NCBI RefSeq assembly: GCF_900167475.1
Contig: NZ_LT796768.1
Coordinates: forward strand, 3,286,001-3,350,000
Direction: 5' to 3'
DNA: 64,000 nucleotides
Origin: Aeromicrobium choanae
Lineage (GTDB): Bacteria; Actinomycetota; Actinomycetes; Propionibacteriales; Nocardioidaceae
Shown: piece by piece, positions 18,611 to 25,677 of the stretch
How positions within the stretch are numbered: the stretch's first letter is position 1
Layout: the number at the start of each line of letters is the position of its first letter
Program-made: the position numbers and the translations under genes
Notes under the pieces: generated by a model
Databases searched by the model: none
What the model was told of the DNA's origin: nothing
What the model saw: the letters and a program-made list of their open reading frames with translations, nothing else

Positions 18611-19392
18611 GTGTGCAGGCCGCACTCCGACTTGTCCAGGCCGGCCCAGCGCCCGGCCCGGGGGTCCTCGCCGGGCGCCACGCGGCGCGTGCAGGGCGCG
18701 CAGCCGATCGACGGGTAGCCGTCGTTCAGCAGCGGGTTGAGGATCACGTCGTGCTCGTTCGCGTAGTCGAGGACCTGGTCGAAGGTCCAGTCGGCCAGCG
18801 GGTTGATCTTCACCAGACCGTTCTTCTCGTCCCACGTCACGAAGGGCGTGTCGGCGCGCAGGGGGCTGTCGTCGCGCCGGACGCCGGTGATCCAGGCCTC
18901 GTAGCCGCCAAGGGTCTCGGTGAGCGGCTCGACCTTGCGCAGCTGGCAGCACAGCGCGGGGTCGCGCTCGTAGAGCCGCTCGCCGTACTGGGCGTCCTGC
19001 TCGGCGACGCTCTGGCGCGGGGCGACATCGACGATCGTGAGCTGCATCGACGACTCGACCGCGTCGCGCGTGCCCACGGTCTCGGCGAAGTGATAGCCGG
19101 TCTCGAGGAAGAGCGTGTCGACCCACGGGAGGTGGCGGGCGACCACGTGCGGCAGCACGGCGTCGGCCATCGAGCACGCCACCGCGGTCAGGTGGCCGAA
19201 CTCCTCGGCGACCCACGCCAGCAGGTCGTCGGTCTGTCCGTCGGAGAACTTCGTCGACGCTTCCAGCGCGACGGCGCGGAGCTCGTCGGCGGACCGGCGT
19301 GGACGCGCGATGCGCCCGGCCAGGTGGTCGCTGCGCTCGCGGTCGTGGGCCAGCTGGCGCTCGCGCCGTTCGGCCAGGGTCGGGCTGCTCAC
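18607..19392 (-). CDS. cysH: APS/PAPS reductase, Fe-S type
   Basis: 261 residues. It reduces adenylylsulfate to sulfite in sulfur assimilation. Two cysteine pairs, CC in ALCCQLRK and CxxC in IGCAPCTR, are the ligands of the [4Fe-4S] cluster that marks APS-type reductases, so APS rather than PAPS is the likely substrate. The catalytic cysteine is in the C-terminal ECGLH motif. ETGYHF and TGVRRDDSPLR bind the nucleotide substrate. It is the first gene of an operon with cysG. The GTG start follows TAGGTT by six bases, so the message is predicted leaderless. Confidence 0.93.
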   Translation of the reverse strand: MSSPTLAERRERQLAHDRERSDHLAGRIARPRRSADELRAVALEASTKFSDGQTDDLLAWVAEEFGHLTAVACSMADAVLPHVVARHLPWVDTLFLETGYHFAETVGTRDAVESSMQLTIVDVAPRQSVAEQDAQYGERLYERDPALCCQLRKVEPLTETLGGYEAWITGVRRDDSPLRADTPFVTWDEKNGLVKINPLADWTFDQVLDYANEHDVILNPLLNDGYPSIGCAPCTRRVAPGEDPRAGRWAGLDKSECGLHT

Positions 19393-19398
19393 TCCACC

Positions 19399-19404
19399 AA
19401 CCTA
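19399..19404 (-). promoter_or_regulatory. -10 box of cysH, predicted leaderless
   Basis: TAGGTT on the minus strand ends six bases before GTG 19392. Confidence 0.55.
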
Positions 19405-19500
19405 GTTCGCGACGCCTGCAGGACCACGAAGCGTCCAACATGCGAACATCGCCAACTCACGGCAAGGTGGAGTCGTTAACCAACGAAGGGAGTCACCCCC

Positions 19501-19647
19501 ATGTGGGACACCATCTTGTGGATTGCTGCAGTGATCATCGCGATCTTCGGCATCATCCGTCTCGTCCAGCGCGACTTCGTGATGGGCGCAGTGCTCATCG
19601 TCATCGCACTTCTCGTCGGACCGGGCGGCGTGAGTCTCTTCACGTAA
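19501..19647 (+). CDS. 48-residue membrane protein with GPGG motif
   Basis: A short protein beginning MWDTILWIAAVIIAIFGIIR. It has two hydrophobic stretches separated by RLVQRDFVMG and ends in GPGGVSLFT. The GPGG(V/Y)S ending is shared by small actinobacterial membrane peptides of unknown role, as I recall. A GGGAG ribosome site lies nine bases before the ATG, and the neighbouring gene begins 23 bases after the stop, so the reading frame is plausible although short. Confidence 0.6.
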   Translation: MWDTILWIAAVIIAIFGIIRLVQRDFVMGAVLIVIALLVGPGGVSLFT

Positions 19648-19658
19648 GCAAAGACGCC

Positions 19659-19664
19659 TAGGGT
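19659..19664 (+). promoter_or_regulatory. -10 box of the YciO-family gene, predicted leaderless
   Basis: TAGGGT ends six bases before ATG 19671. Confidence 0.55.
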
Positions 19665-19670
19665 AGCGGC

Positions 19671-20294
19671 ATGGTTCGCTATCTCGACATTCATCCCGTC
19701 GACCCGCAGCAGCGCACCGTCGAACAGGCGGTCGCGTTGCTGCGGGGAGGCGGGATGATCGCTTATCCCACCGATTCGGGCTACGCCCTCGGCGCGCAGG
19801 TCGGCAACGCCGACGCCCTGCAGCGCATCCGGTCCATCCGTGACCTCGACGACAAGCACCACTTCACCCTCGTCTGCCGCGACTTTGCCCAGCTGGGCCA
19901 GTTCGTGCACGTGGACAACGCCGTGTTCCGCGCCATCAAGGCGGCGACCCCCGGCCCCTACACCTTCATCCTCCCGGGCACCCTCGAGGTGCCCAAGCGC
20001 CTGCTCCAGGCGAAGAAGAAGACCGTCGGCGTCCGCATCTCCGACCACCGGATCACCCGGGCCCTCGTCGAGGAGCTCGGCGAGCCGATCCTGACCTCCA
20101 CGCTGATCCTGCCCGGCGAGACCGAGGCGATGACCCAGGCCTGGCAGATCGGGGAGGAGCTGGGCGACCGCGTGGACGCGATCGTCGACTCGGGCGAGGA
20201 GATCCTCCCGCAGCCCACCACGGTCGTCGACCTCTCCGAGGGCTACGCCGAGATCATCCGCGTCGGCGCAGGCGATCCCACGCCCTTCGAATAG
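19671..20294 (+). CDS. YciO/YrdC/Sua5-family protein, threonylcarbamoyl-AMP synthase-like
   Basis: 207 residues, the YrdC fold. The N-terminal GGGMIAYPTDSGYALG and the KHHFTLVCRDFAQL, PGPYTFILPGT and KKTVGVRISDH segments line the ATP and threonylcarbamoyl site. Sua5/YrdC makes threonylcarbamoyl-AMP for the t6A modification of ANN-decoding tRNAs. The YPTDSGYALG form and the SIRDLDDKHHFTL region are closer to the YciO subgroup, whose activity is lower or uncertain, so a second Sua5/YrdC elsewhere is likely. The 3' end overlaps the convergent DUF1992 gene by 41 bases. Confidence 0.85.
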   Translation: MVRYLDIHPVDPQQRTVEQAVALLRGGGMIAYPTDSGYALGAQVGNADALQRIRSIRDLDDKHHFTLVCRDFAQLGQFVHVDNAVFRAIKAATPGPYTFILPGTLEVPKRLLQAKKKTVGVRISDHRITRALVEELGEPILTSTLILPGETEAMTQAWQIGEELGDRVDAIVDSGEEILPQPTTVVDLSEGYAEIIRVGAGDPTPFE

Positions 20295-20835
20295 GTCCCG
20301 GTCCGGTCGGCTCGGACGGATCCGCCGCCAGGCGCTCCCTGGCGCGCGCCGCACGGCGCTGGTGCCAGGCCGCGGCCTCCACCTCGATGTCGCGCAGCTG
20401 GGTCACGACCGGCGGGCCGCCCTGCAGCTGCCGTCGCGCGGCAACGATCCTGCGGTTGAACTCCTCCACCGCCTCGCGCACGGCGCGCTCCGACCTCAGC
20501 GTGTCGAGCACGTCGCGCAGCACGGCGTCGTCCTTGCGCAGCTGAAGCGCCTCGGGCAGGACCCCGGTGATGTTCTCGCGCTCGATGAACCGCTTCAGCC
20601 ACCAGTCGGGCTCCGCCGCGGTGTCGATGTGGGGGAGAGGCTTCCCCGCGAGCGGCAGGTCGTCGAACTCGCCTCGCGCCATCGCCGCGCGGATCTGCTG
20701 GTCGACCCAGAGCGTCTGGTCCTCCGGGAGCCGTCTGGGCGGGGGAGCGTCGTCCTCGGTCTCGTCCGGACCCGCCGTGTCCGCACCCGGTTCCAGTCGG
20801 TACCGGGCGGCGCGGCTGCGGGCGTCCTCGTTCAT
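20254..20835 (-). CDS. DUF1992, DnaJ-homologue C28-like protein
   Basis: 193 residues. The core LWVDQQIRAAMARGEFDDLPLAGKPLPH is the hallmark of DUF1992 proteins (YhdN/DNAJC28-like); the function is unknown. An acidic, proline-rich N-terminus (1-38) and an Arg-rich C-terminal tail frame a helical middle. There is no membrane segment. The last 41 bases lie antisense to the YciO-family gene. It is separated from the next upstream gene on the same strand by only four bases, so the two are probably co-transcribed. Confidence 0.82.
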   Translation of the reverse strand: MNEDARSRAARYRLEPGADTAGPDETEDDAPPPRRLPEDQTLWVDQQIRAAMARGEFDDLPLAGKPLPHIDTAAEPDWWLKRFIERENITGVLPEALQLRKDDAVLRDVLDTLRSERAVREAVEEFNRRIVAARRQLQGGPPVVTQLRDIEVEAAAWHQRRAARARERLAADPSEPTGPGPIRRAWDRLRRRG

Positions 20836-20839
20836 CGGC

Positions 20840-21082
20840 TCAGCGTGGGTTCTTGATCCCCAGCACCTGGTGCGACGTGCAGGCCATGACGAGCGCGATG
20901 ATCCAGCCCACGACCGTCCATCCCAGCAGCAGGTTGAGCCAGAAGATGGCGCCGGTGTTGGACTTGCCGCGCGTGGCGGCGATCGCCCACGGCAGCATGT
21001 AGCCGGCCGTGGCGATGGCGATGATCCAGCCGAACACCGTCTGGAACGGTCGGCCGCGCTGGTCGGTGATCAGGTCGTTCAC
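20840..21082 (-). CDS. Superinfection-immunity-family small membrane protein
   Basis: 80 residues with two membrane helices. The pattern YMLPWAIAATRGKSNTGAIFWLNLLLGWTVVGWIIALVMAC matches the T4 Imm-like superinfection immunity family (LPwxIAxxR...NxxLGWTxxGWxxAL), widespread in bacterial genomes outside phages. In T4 the protein blocks entry of phage DNA; in chromosomal copies the role is unproven. It starts at a GTG with TAGGCT six bases upstream, and DUF1992 follows four bases after its stop. Confidence 0.75.
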   Translation of the reverse strand: MNDLITDQRGRPFQTVFGWIIAIATAGYMLPWAIAATRGKSNTGAIFWLNLLLGWTVVGWIIALVMACTSHQVLGIKNPR

Positions 21083-21088
21083 GGTCCC

Positions 21089-21094
21089 AGCCTA
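21089..21094 (-). promoter_or_regulatory. -10 box of the Imm-family gene, predicted leaderless
   Basis: TAGGCT on the minus strand ends six bases before GTG 21082. It overlaps the last codon of the upstream DUF1905 gene (ends 21092). Confidence 0.55.
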
Positions 21095-21379
21095 CGACTG
21101 AACCGCGAGTCCCACGTGGATTCGATCGCCCTCCGAGCACCCGGCGGCCTCCCGGACCGCCTTCTTGATCGGCAGGACGAACGAGCGCTGCTCCTTGCTG
21201 GGGAAGACCGAGGTGCTCCACGTCTGGGACCCCACGGTCACCTCGACCTTGACCGAACCGAACCCGGCACGCACCGGGGTGCGGTCGTCGATGTCGTCGG
21301 CGACGTCCTCCGGCAGCGTGACGAAGTGCCACGCGCCGTCCTCGCGCCACCGCCACAGCGTCGCCTCGAACTCGTACAC
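21092..21379 (-). CDS. DUF1905 domain protein
   Basis: 95 residues forming one DUF1905 domain: YEFEATLWRWREDGAWHFVTLPEDVADDI at the start, then GFGSVKVEVTVGSQTWSTSVFPSKEQRSFVLPIKKAVR and GDRIHVGLAV at the end. The fold is a small beta barrel of unknown function, often adjacent to YdeI-like domains in other bacteria. The GTG start follows a CAGGCT box by six bases. It lies between the Imm-family gene and the end of rskA. Confidence 0.8.
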   Translation of the reverse strand: MYEFEATLWRWREDGAWHFVTLPEDVADDIDDRTPVRAGFGSVKVEVTVGSQTWSTSVFPSKEQRSFVLPIKKAVREAAGCSEGDRIHVGLAVQS

Positions 21380-21385
21380 GGCACG

Positions 21386-21391
21386 AGCCTG
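21386..21391 (-). promoter_or_regulatory. -10 box of the DUF1905 gene, predicted leaderless
   Basis: CAGGCT on the minus strand ends six bases before GTG 21379. Confidence 0.4.
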
Positions 21392-21404
21392 CCCGATCGA
21401 GGGG

Positions 21405-22106
21405 TCAGAACGCGAACAGCGCGATCGGGTCGCTGGTGGGCTCGGTCGTGTCGGGGTCCTCCTCGACCGTGACGCCGGCCGCGGACGCCGTGAGTGCGTC
21501 GCCCTCGAGCAGGACGGTGTTGTCCGGGCCCTGCGGCATCGTCGCGGCCCTGACCATCTCGTCGCCCTGCTGGAGCCAGACCACGTAGGAGTGACCCTCG
21601 GGCGCCGCGGGCATGTCGTGCGTGACGATCACGGCACGCTTCTCGCCGGGCGATCGCACCACCGTGGCGCTCGCGCCGTCGTCGAACGTCTGCGTCACCC
21701 GCTGCGCCTGCGGGTCCTCCAGGACACGGTCGGTGGCCGTGAGCACCTGGGAGGTCCCGTCGTTCCAGGGCTGGGTGATCGCGACGCCGACGCCGGCGGC
21801 CAGGACCACGGCGGACGCGGCGGCCACGAGCAGCAGGCGCGGATCGAAGCGGAGCCGGCGCGGACGATGGGCCGGCTCGGGGGGCAGCTGACGCACCTCG
21901 GTGATGGCGGCGAGCACGGACCCGCGCAGGGCCGGGGGCGGCTCCTCCAGGCTGAGCTCGGTCAGCACGGCGGCCGTCTCGCGGAGGCTGGCCACCTCGG
22001 CCTGGCAGGCCTCGCAGCCGGCCAGGTGGCGTTCGAAGCTCTCACGCTCGGCGTCGGTGACGGCGTCGAGAGCATAGGCGCCGGACAGCGCGTGCACGTC
22101 GCTCAT
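21405..22106 (-). CDS. rskA: Anti-sigma-K factor
   Basis: 233 residues. The N-terminal 70 residues hold the zinc-containing anti-sigma motif HxxxCxxC (His27, Cys31, Cys34), which binds SigK. One membrane helix (LLLVAAASAVVLAAGVGVAI) follows at about residue 90, then the extracytoplasmic RskA domain (SYVVWLQQGDEMVRAATM and a C-terminal FxxxDPIALF-type end). Regulated intramembrane proteolysis of such factors releases the sigma factor. The ATG overlaps the sigK stop (ATGA), the normal coupled arrangement. Confidence 0.92.
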   Translation of the reverse strand: MSDVHALSGAYALDAVTDAERESFERHLAGCEACQAEVASLRETAAVLTELSLEEPPPALRGSVLAAITEVRQLPPEPAHRPRRLRFDPRLLLVAAASAVVLAAGVGVAITQPWNDGTSQVLTATDRVLEDPQAQRVTQTFDDGASATVVRSPGEKRAVIVTHDMPAAPEGHSYVVWLQQGDEMVRAATMPQGPDNTVLLEGDALTASAAGVTVEEDPDTTEPTSDPIALFAF

Positions 22107-22693
22107 CTTTCTGCTCCCATCGCGTCACGAAGTCTGATCAGGCCGTCCCGGATGCGGGACTTCGCCGTGCCCACGGGCACGTCCAGCATCGTGGCGACCT
22201 CGGTGTGTGTACAGCCTCTGAAGTAGGCCAGGTCGATGGCCTCCCTCTGTGTCTCGGTGAGGCCGGCCAGGGCCCGGCGGACGCGCTGGGCGTCCAGCCG
22301 GGCCTCGACCATCTCACTCGTCGAGTCATGCGCCACCGCGACGTCCCGCAGGACGTGCTGCGTGTCGCGTGCCGTGGCGGCCTCCGCGCTGCGGACCCGA
22401 TCCACCGCGCGGCGGTGCGCGATCGTCATGAGCCAGCTCAGGGCGGACCCGCGATCGGGGTCGAACCGTGCTGCCTGTCGCCACACCTCGAGGTAGACCT
22501 CCTGCGTGACCTCGTCGCTCTGGGCGCGATCCCGCACGATCCGCCGGACGAGTCCGTGGATGCGGGCGGAGGTCTCGTCGTACAGCGTGGCGAACGCGGC
22601 CTCGTCGCCGCGTCCGCACCGCCTCAGGGTGTCGGCCAGCGCCTCGGACGGCGACTCTTCGCCGCCCGAGGGCACTGCTCGCAGGTGGTTCAC
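22103..22693 (-). CDS. sigK: ECF RNA polymerase sigma factor SigK
   Basis: 196 residues with sigma region 2 (AAFATLYDETSARIHGLVRRIV...DEVTQEVYLEVWRQAARFDPDRGSALSWLMTIAHRRAVDRVR) and region 4 (LTETQREAIDLAYFRGCTHTEVATMLDVPVGTAKSRIRDGLIRLR). The pairing with RskA and the fasciclin and molybdoenzyme genes upstream match the mycobacterial SigK regulon (mpt70/mpt83). It starts at a GTG 24 bases after the fasciclin gene and is probably read from the two SigK-type promoters upstream, giving positive autoregulation. Confidence 0.92.
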   Translation of the reverse strand: MNHLRAVPSGGEESPSEALADTLRRCGRGDEAAFATLYDETSARIHGLVRRIVRDRAQSDEVTQEVYLEVWRQAARFDPDRGSALSWLMTIAHRRAVDRVRSAEAATARDTQHVLRDVAVAHDSTSEMVEARLDAQRVRRALAGLTETQREAIDLAYFRGCTHTEVATMLDVPVGTAKSRIRDGLIRLRDAMGAER

Positions 22694-22717
22694 CGGAGTT
22701 GTCCCGTCAGTCGCAGG

Positions 22718-23335
22718 TCAGGGCATCAGGACGGAGTCGACGACGTAGACCTTGGCGTTCGCCGTGTCGACGTTGCCGCACACGACGGCAGCCTCGCCGA
22801 TCGTGAACTCCTCGCCGGAGCCCTCCACGGTGATCGTGTCACCTGCGAGGGTCTCGTGCTCGCCGGCGACCTCGTCAGGAGCGAGCTGCCCCTCCACGAC
22901 GTGGTGCGTCAGGACCTTGGTCAGCGCGTCCTTGTCGGCCAGCAGGGCGTCCAGGTCGGCAGCGGGGATCTTGGCGAACGCGTCGTCGGTCGGCGCGAAC
23001 ACCGTGAGCGCCTCGGCGCTGTTCAGCGTGTCCACGAGGTCGGCGGCGGTGACAGCCTTGACCAGCGTGGTGAGCAGGGGGTTGTTGGAGGCGGCGGTGG
23101 CGACCGGGTCGTCGGCCATGCCCTCGACGGAGCCCTCACCCTCGGTGGGGACGCCGGCGCAGCCGGCGCCGAACGGGCCGGTCGCCATGTCCTCGGACAT
23201 CGACTCGGACGCGGAGGGCGTCGTCGACTCGCTGCTGCTGGAGTCGTCGCCACTGCTGCTGCAGGCGGCCAGGCCGAAGCACATGACGACGGCGGCAGCG
23301 CCTGCTGCGGTACGGCGGGGGAGCAAGCGGTTCAT
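22718..23335 (-). CDS. Fasciclin-domain lipoprotein (MPT83/MPT70-like)
   Basis: 205 residues. The signal peptide ends in the lipobox LAAC with Cys25 as the lipidated residue. A low-complexity Ser/Glu/Asp linker (26-55) leads to a FAS1 domain (about 68-205) with the landmarks LVDTLNSAEALTVFAPTDDAFAKIP and LTHHVVEGQL. It is a surface or membrane-bound adhesion-type protein, like the SigK-controlled antigens MPT70 and MPT83. ATG 23335 has GAGAGG seven bases upstream. A SigK-type promoter lies 36-63 bases upstream. Confidence 0.9.
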   Translation of the reverse strand: MNRLLPRRTAAGAAAVVMCFGLAACSSSGDDSSSSESTTPSASESMSEDMATGPFGAGCAGVPTEGEGSVEGMADDPVATAASNNPLLTTLVKAVTAADLVDTLNSAEALTVFAPTDDAFAKIPAADLDALLADKDALTKVLTHHVVEGQLAPDEVAGEHETLAGDTITVEGSGEEFTIGEAAVVCGNVDTANAKVYVVDSVLMP

Positions 23336-23370
23336 GATCGTGCCTCTCATTGGGTGACGAAGTTGTCAGT

Positions 23371-23398
23371 CATTCGGTGCGGCGGCGCATCCGGATGG
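23371..23398 (-). promoter_or_regulatory. SigK-type promoter of the fasciclin-sigK-rskA operon
   Basis: On the minus strand CCATCC (23393-23398), a spacer of 16 bases, then CGAATG (23371-23376). The M. tuberculosis SigK consensus, as I recall it, is CCATCC-N16/17-CGAATA. The predicted start near 23364 gives a 29-base leader with a ribosome site. Confidence 0.8.
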
Positions 23399-23404
23399 GT
23401 CGGA

Positions 23405-24904
23405 TCATGTGACCTGCACCACGATCTGCTGGTATCCGCTGGAACCGTCGGGAAAAGGCGCTGCCCGCTTCTCGGTCTGGACCTCACCTTCGAGGCTCTT
23501 GGCGCGCACGGTGAGCGTGTGACGGCCGGGCTCGGCGTCCCACAGCAGGTACCACTGGCGCCAGTAGTCCACGCCCGCGTCGGGGCCGAACTCCGCGGGC
23601 TTCCAGTCGCCGTCGTCGACCTTGACCTCGACGGCGCCCACCCCGCGTCCCTGCGCCCAGGCGACGCCCGCGACCACGATGCGGCCGGCCTCGACGGGCT
23701 TCAGCGCCGCGGGGGTGTCGATGCGCGAGGAGATCTTGATCGGCCCGTCGATGGCCCAGTCGCGGTCGGTCCAGTAGGCCGTCTTCTTCTCGTACGTGGT
23801 GACGGTGAGCCGGGTCAGCCACTTCGTCGCGCCGACGTACCCGTACAGCCCGGGAGTCACGAGGCGGGCCGGGAATCCGTGGTCGCGGGGGAGAGCCTCA
23901 CCGTTCATCGCCACCGCGACGATCATGTCCCGGCCGTCCTGGGCGGCCGTCAGGGGAGTGCTGATCGTGAAGCCGTCGACCGCCGTGCTCAGGATCTGGT
24001 CGGCACCGTCGCGCACCCCGGCCCGCTCCAGCAGGTCGGACACCCGCACCCCCAGCCAGCGGGCCGCACCGACGTATGGGCCGCCCACCTCGTTGGAGAC
24101 GCAGGTCAGGGTGATGTCGCACTCGACGAGTGGGAGCTCGAGCAGCTCGTCGAAGGTCAGCTCGAACGGCCGGTCGACCATGCCGTCGATGCGCAGCGTC
24201 CAGGTCTCGTGGTCGACCACGGGGACCGTCAGGTTGATGTCCACGCGGTAGAAGTCGTCGCGATCGGTGCGGAACGGCGAGACGCCGCGGTACTGGGCCT
24301 CGAGGCCACGGGGGAGGGGAGGCAGGGGCTTGCGCGCGCGGGGAAACACGATGTTGGTCACGTCACGTGCTCGCACCGTGAGCCACTGACCCACCGATCC
24401 GACGACCACCGCGGCGCCCACGATGACTCCGGTCCTGGCCAGCAGGCGGCGGCGTCCGGGACCGTCGACGGGCTCACCGGGCTCGGGGGTGAGCCACCGC
24501 AGGACGACGAGCGCCACGATCGCGGTCACGGCCGCGGGCAGCACGTCCACCGGGCGCGCCGCAGGCCGCGCCAGTGCGGCCCAGCCGGCGGCGGCCACGA
24601 GCCCGAGCACGACGGCGGCGCCGGCGAGGAACGATCTGCGGGCGAGCAGGCCACCGATCGCCGCGAGCAGCAGCGTCACGACGAGCACGGTTCCGAGCAG
24701 GATCGGCTTGTCGGCGGTGCCGAACCTCTCGATGGCGAACTGCTTGAGGGCTGTCGGCGTCCGGTCGATCACCGCGCTCCCGACGGAGAGCACGGGGGAG
24801 GAGGCCGGCGCGATCAGGGCGGCGGCGAGGTGCCCGGTGGCGAGCCCCGCGAGGGCTGCGGTGAGTCCGGCGGTGACTCCCGAGACGGCTTCGTGGCGAT
24901 TCAT
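23405..24904 (-). CDS. Membrane-anchored molybdopterin oxidoreductase, sulfite-oxidase family
   Basis: 499 residues. About five membrane helices occupy residues 10-175, then a sulfite-oxidase-like molybdenum cofactor domain (about 200-390) and a C-terminal Mo-co dimerisation immunoglobulin-like domain. The molybdenum-ligating cysteine is Cys268 in ECDITLTCVSNEVGG. GFPARLVTPGLYGYVGATKWL is another family landmark. Substrate unknown; relatives include YedY-like and nitrate-reductase-like enzymes, here facing the outside. ATG 24904 lies exactly six bases after a SigK -10 box, so it is chosen over ATG 24949, which is upstream of that promoter. It heads the SigK cluster. Confidence 0.88.
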   Translation of the reverse strand: MNRHEAVSGVTAGLTAALAGLATGHLAAALIAPASSPVLSVGSAVIDRTPTALKQFAIERFGTADKPILLGTVLVVTLLLAAIGGLLARRSFLAGAAVVLGLVAAAGWAALARPAARPVDVLPAAVTAIVALVVLRWLTPEPGEPVDGPGRRRLLARTGVIVGAAVVVGSVGQWLTVRARDVTNIVFPRARKPLPPLPRGLEAQYRGVSPFRTDRDDFYRVDINLTVPVVDHETWTLRIDGMVDRPFELTFDELLELPLVECDITLTCVSNEVGGPYVGAARWLGVRVSDLLERAGVRDGADQILSTAVDGFTISTPLTAAQDGRDMIVAVAMNGEALPRDHGFPARLVTPGLYGYVGATKWLTRLTVTTYEKKTAYWTDRDWAIDGPIKISSRIDTPAALKPVEAGRIVVAGVAWAQGRGVGAVEVKVDDGDWKPAEFGPDAGVDYWRQWYLLWDAEPGRHTLTVRAKSLEGEVQTEKRAAPFPDGSSGYQQIVVQVT

Positions 24905-24910
24905 GCTGGG

Positions 24911-24938
24911 GGTTCGTTGCGGACCGCCGAACGGATGG
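24911..24938 (-). promoter_or_regulatory. SigK-type promoter of the molybdoenzyme gene, predicted leaderless
   Basis: Minus-strand CCATCC (24933-24938), 16-base spacer, CGAACC (24911-24916). The -10 box ends six bases before ATG 24904, so transcription should begin on the start codon. Confidence 0.75.
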
Positions 24939-24944
24939 GACCCG

Positions 24945-24966
24945 AACATGAGAGCTCTCTCATGTT
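24945..24966. promoter_or_regulatory. Perfect 9-bp-arm palindrome between molybdoenzyme and repeat-protein genes
   Basis: AACATGAGA (24945-24953) and TCTCATGTT (24958-24966) are exact inverted arms around GCTC. It lies seven bases behind the -35 box of the SigK promoter and 69 bases before the divergent gene. Candidate operator for either direction; the binding protein is unknown. Confidence 0.55.
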
Positions 24967-25034
24967 TCGTTCACCTCCGGCTCACTTCGCCTCTGCACGA
25001 TGGAGTCATCACTCACCGAACGAAGGAGCGCACG

Positions 25035-25562
25035 ATGAAGACCACCAAGAGCCTCGCCCTCGCCCTGACGGGCGGCGTCCTGCTGGCCGGCCTGCCCGCG
25101 ATGGCCTCCGCGGATGATGACGACAACCGCAACATCAACCGCAAGGGCAACTACACGGTGAAGAAGGACCGTGACATCGACGGCAACATCAGCATCCGCA
25201 AGGGCAACCTGGTGGTCAACGGCGACGTCGACGGCAACATCACGGTGCGCCACGGCAACATCGTGATCCGCGGTGACGTGGACGGCAACGTCCGCCAGCT
25301 GGGTCGGGGCTCCGTCACGGTCACGCCCTCCGGCTCCGTCGACGGCAACATCACCGAGCGCGACAGCGGCAACGTGCACATCGCCGGCGACGTGGACGGC
25401 ACCGTCACCGAGCTGCACCGCGGCCACGTCCGCATCTTCCGCGCGGCCGAGATCGACGGCAGCGTCCGTGAGCGCGGCGCCGGCCACCTGCTGATCTGGC
25501 GTGGCGCCGACGTCGAGGGCTCGCTCAGCGAGGGCGGCGCGGGTCGCCTCGTGCGCCGCTGA
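25035..25562 (+). CDS. Secreted polymer-forming repeat protein (bactofilin-like beta-solenoid)
   Basis: 175 residues. A signal peptide (1-26, ending ASA) is followed by a short DDDDNRN stretch and then a chain of about 18-20-residue repeats built on (D/S)(V/I)DGN(I/V): DIDGNIS, DVDGNIT, DVDGNVR, SVDGNIT, DVDGTVT, EIDGSVR, DVEGSLS. Each repeat alternates GN(I/L/V)xVxG turns, which fits a right-handed beta-helix like polymer-forming cytoskeletal proteins, but here exported. No cysteine or catalytic motif is present. A GGAG ribosome site precedes the ATG and a strong terminator follows. Role unknown; a surface filament or scaffold is inference. Confidence 0.7.
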   Translation: MKTTKSLALALTGGVLLAGLPAMASADDDDNRNINRKGNYTVKKDRDIDGNISIRKGNLVVNGDVDGNITVRHGNIVIRGDVDGNVRQLGRGSVTVTPSGSVDGNITERDSGNVHIAGDVDGTVTELHRGHVRIFRAAEIDGSVRERGAGHLLIWRGADVEGSLSEGGAGRLVRR

Positions 25563-25577
25563 CGCACCTCGCCCGGA

Positions 25578-25609
25578 ACGGCCCCTGGAGCACCCGCTCC
25601 GGGGGCCGT
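25578..25609 (+). terminator. Terminator after the repeat-protein gene
   Basis: A 14-bp stem (25578-25591 with 25596-25609) with one G-U pair and a 4-base loop. It could also stop the convergent gene ending at 25678. Confidence 0.85.
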
Positions 25610-25677
25610 CCGCGTCCCCGGGGGACGGATCCTTCTACCTTCGGGTCGTCCCAGCGACACCTTGGTACCACGATGCG

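Noticed and set aside
20840-21082. A prophage remnant because of the superinfection-immunity domain
   Set aside because: No phage gene, integrase or attachment repeat lies nearby; this family is common on chromosomes.
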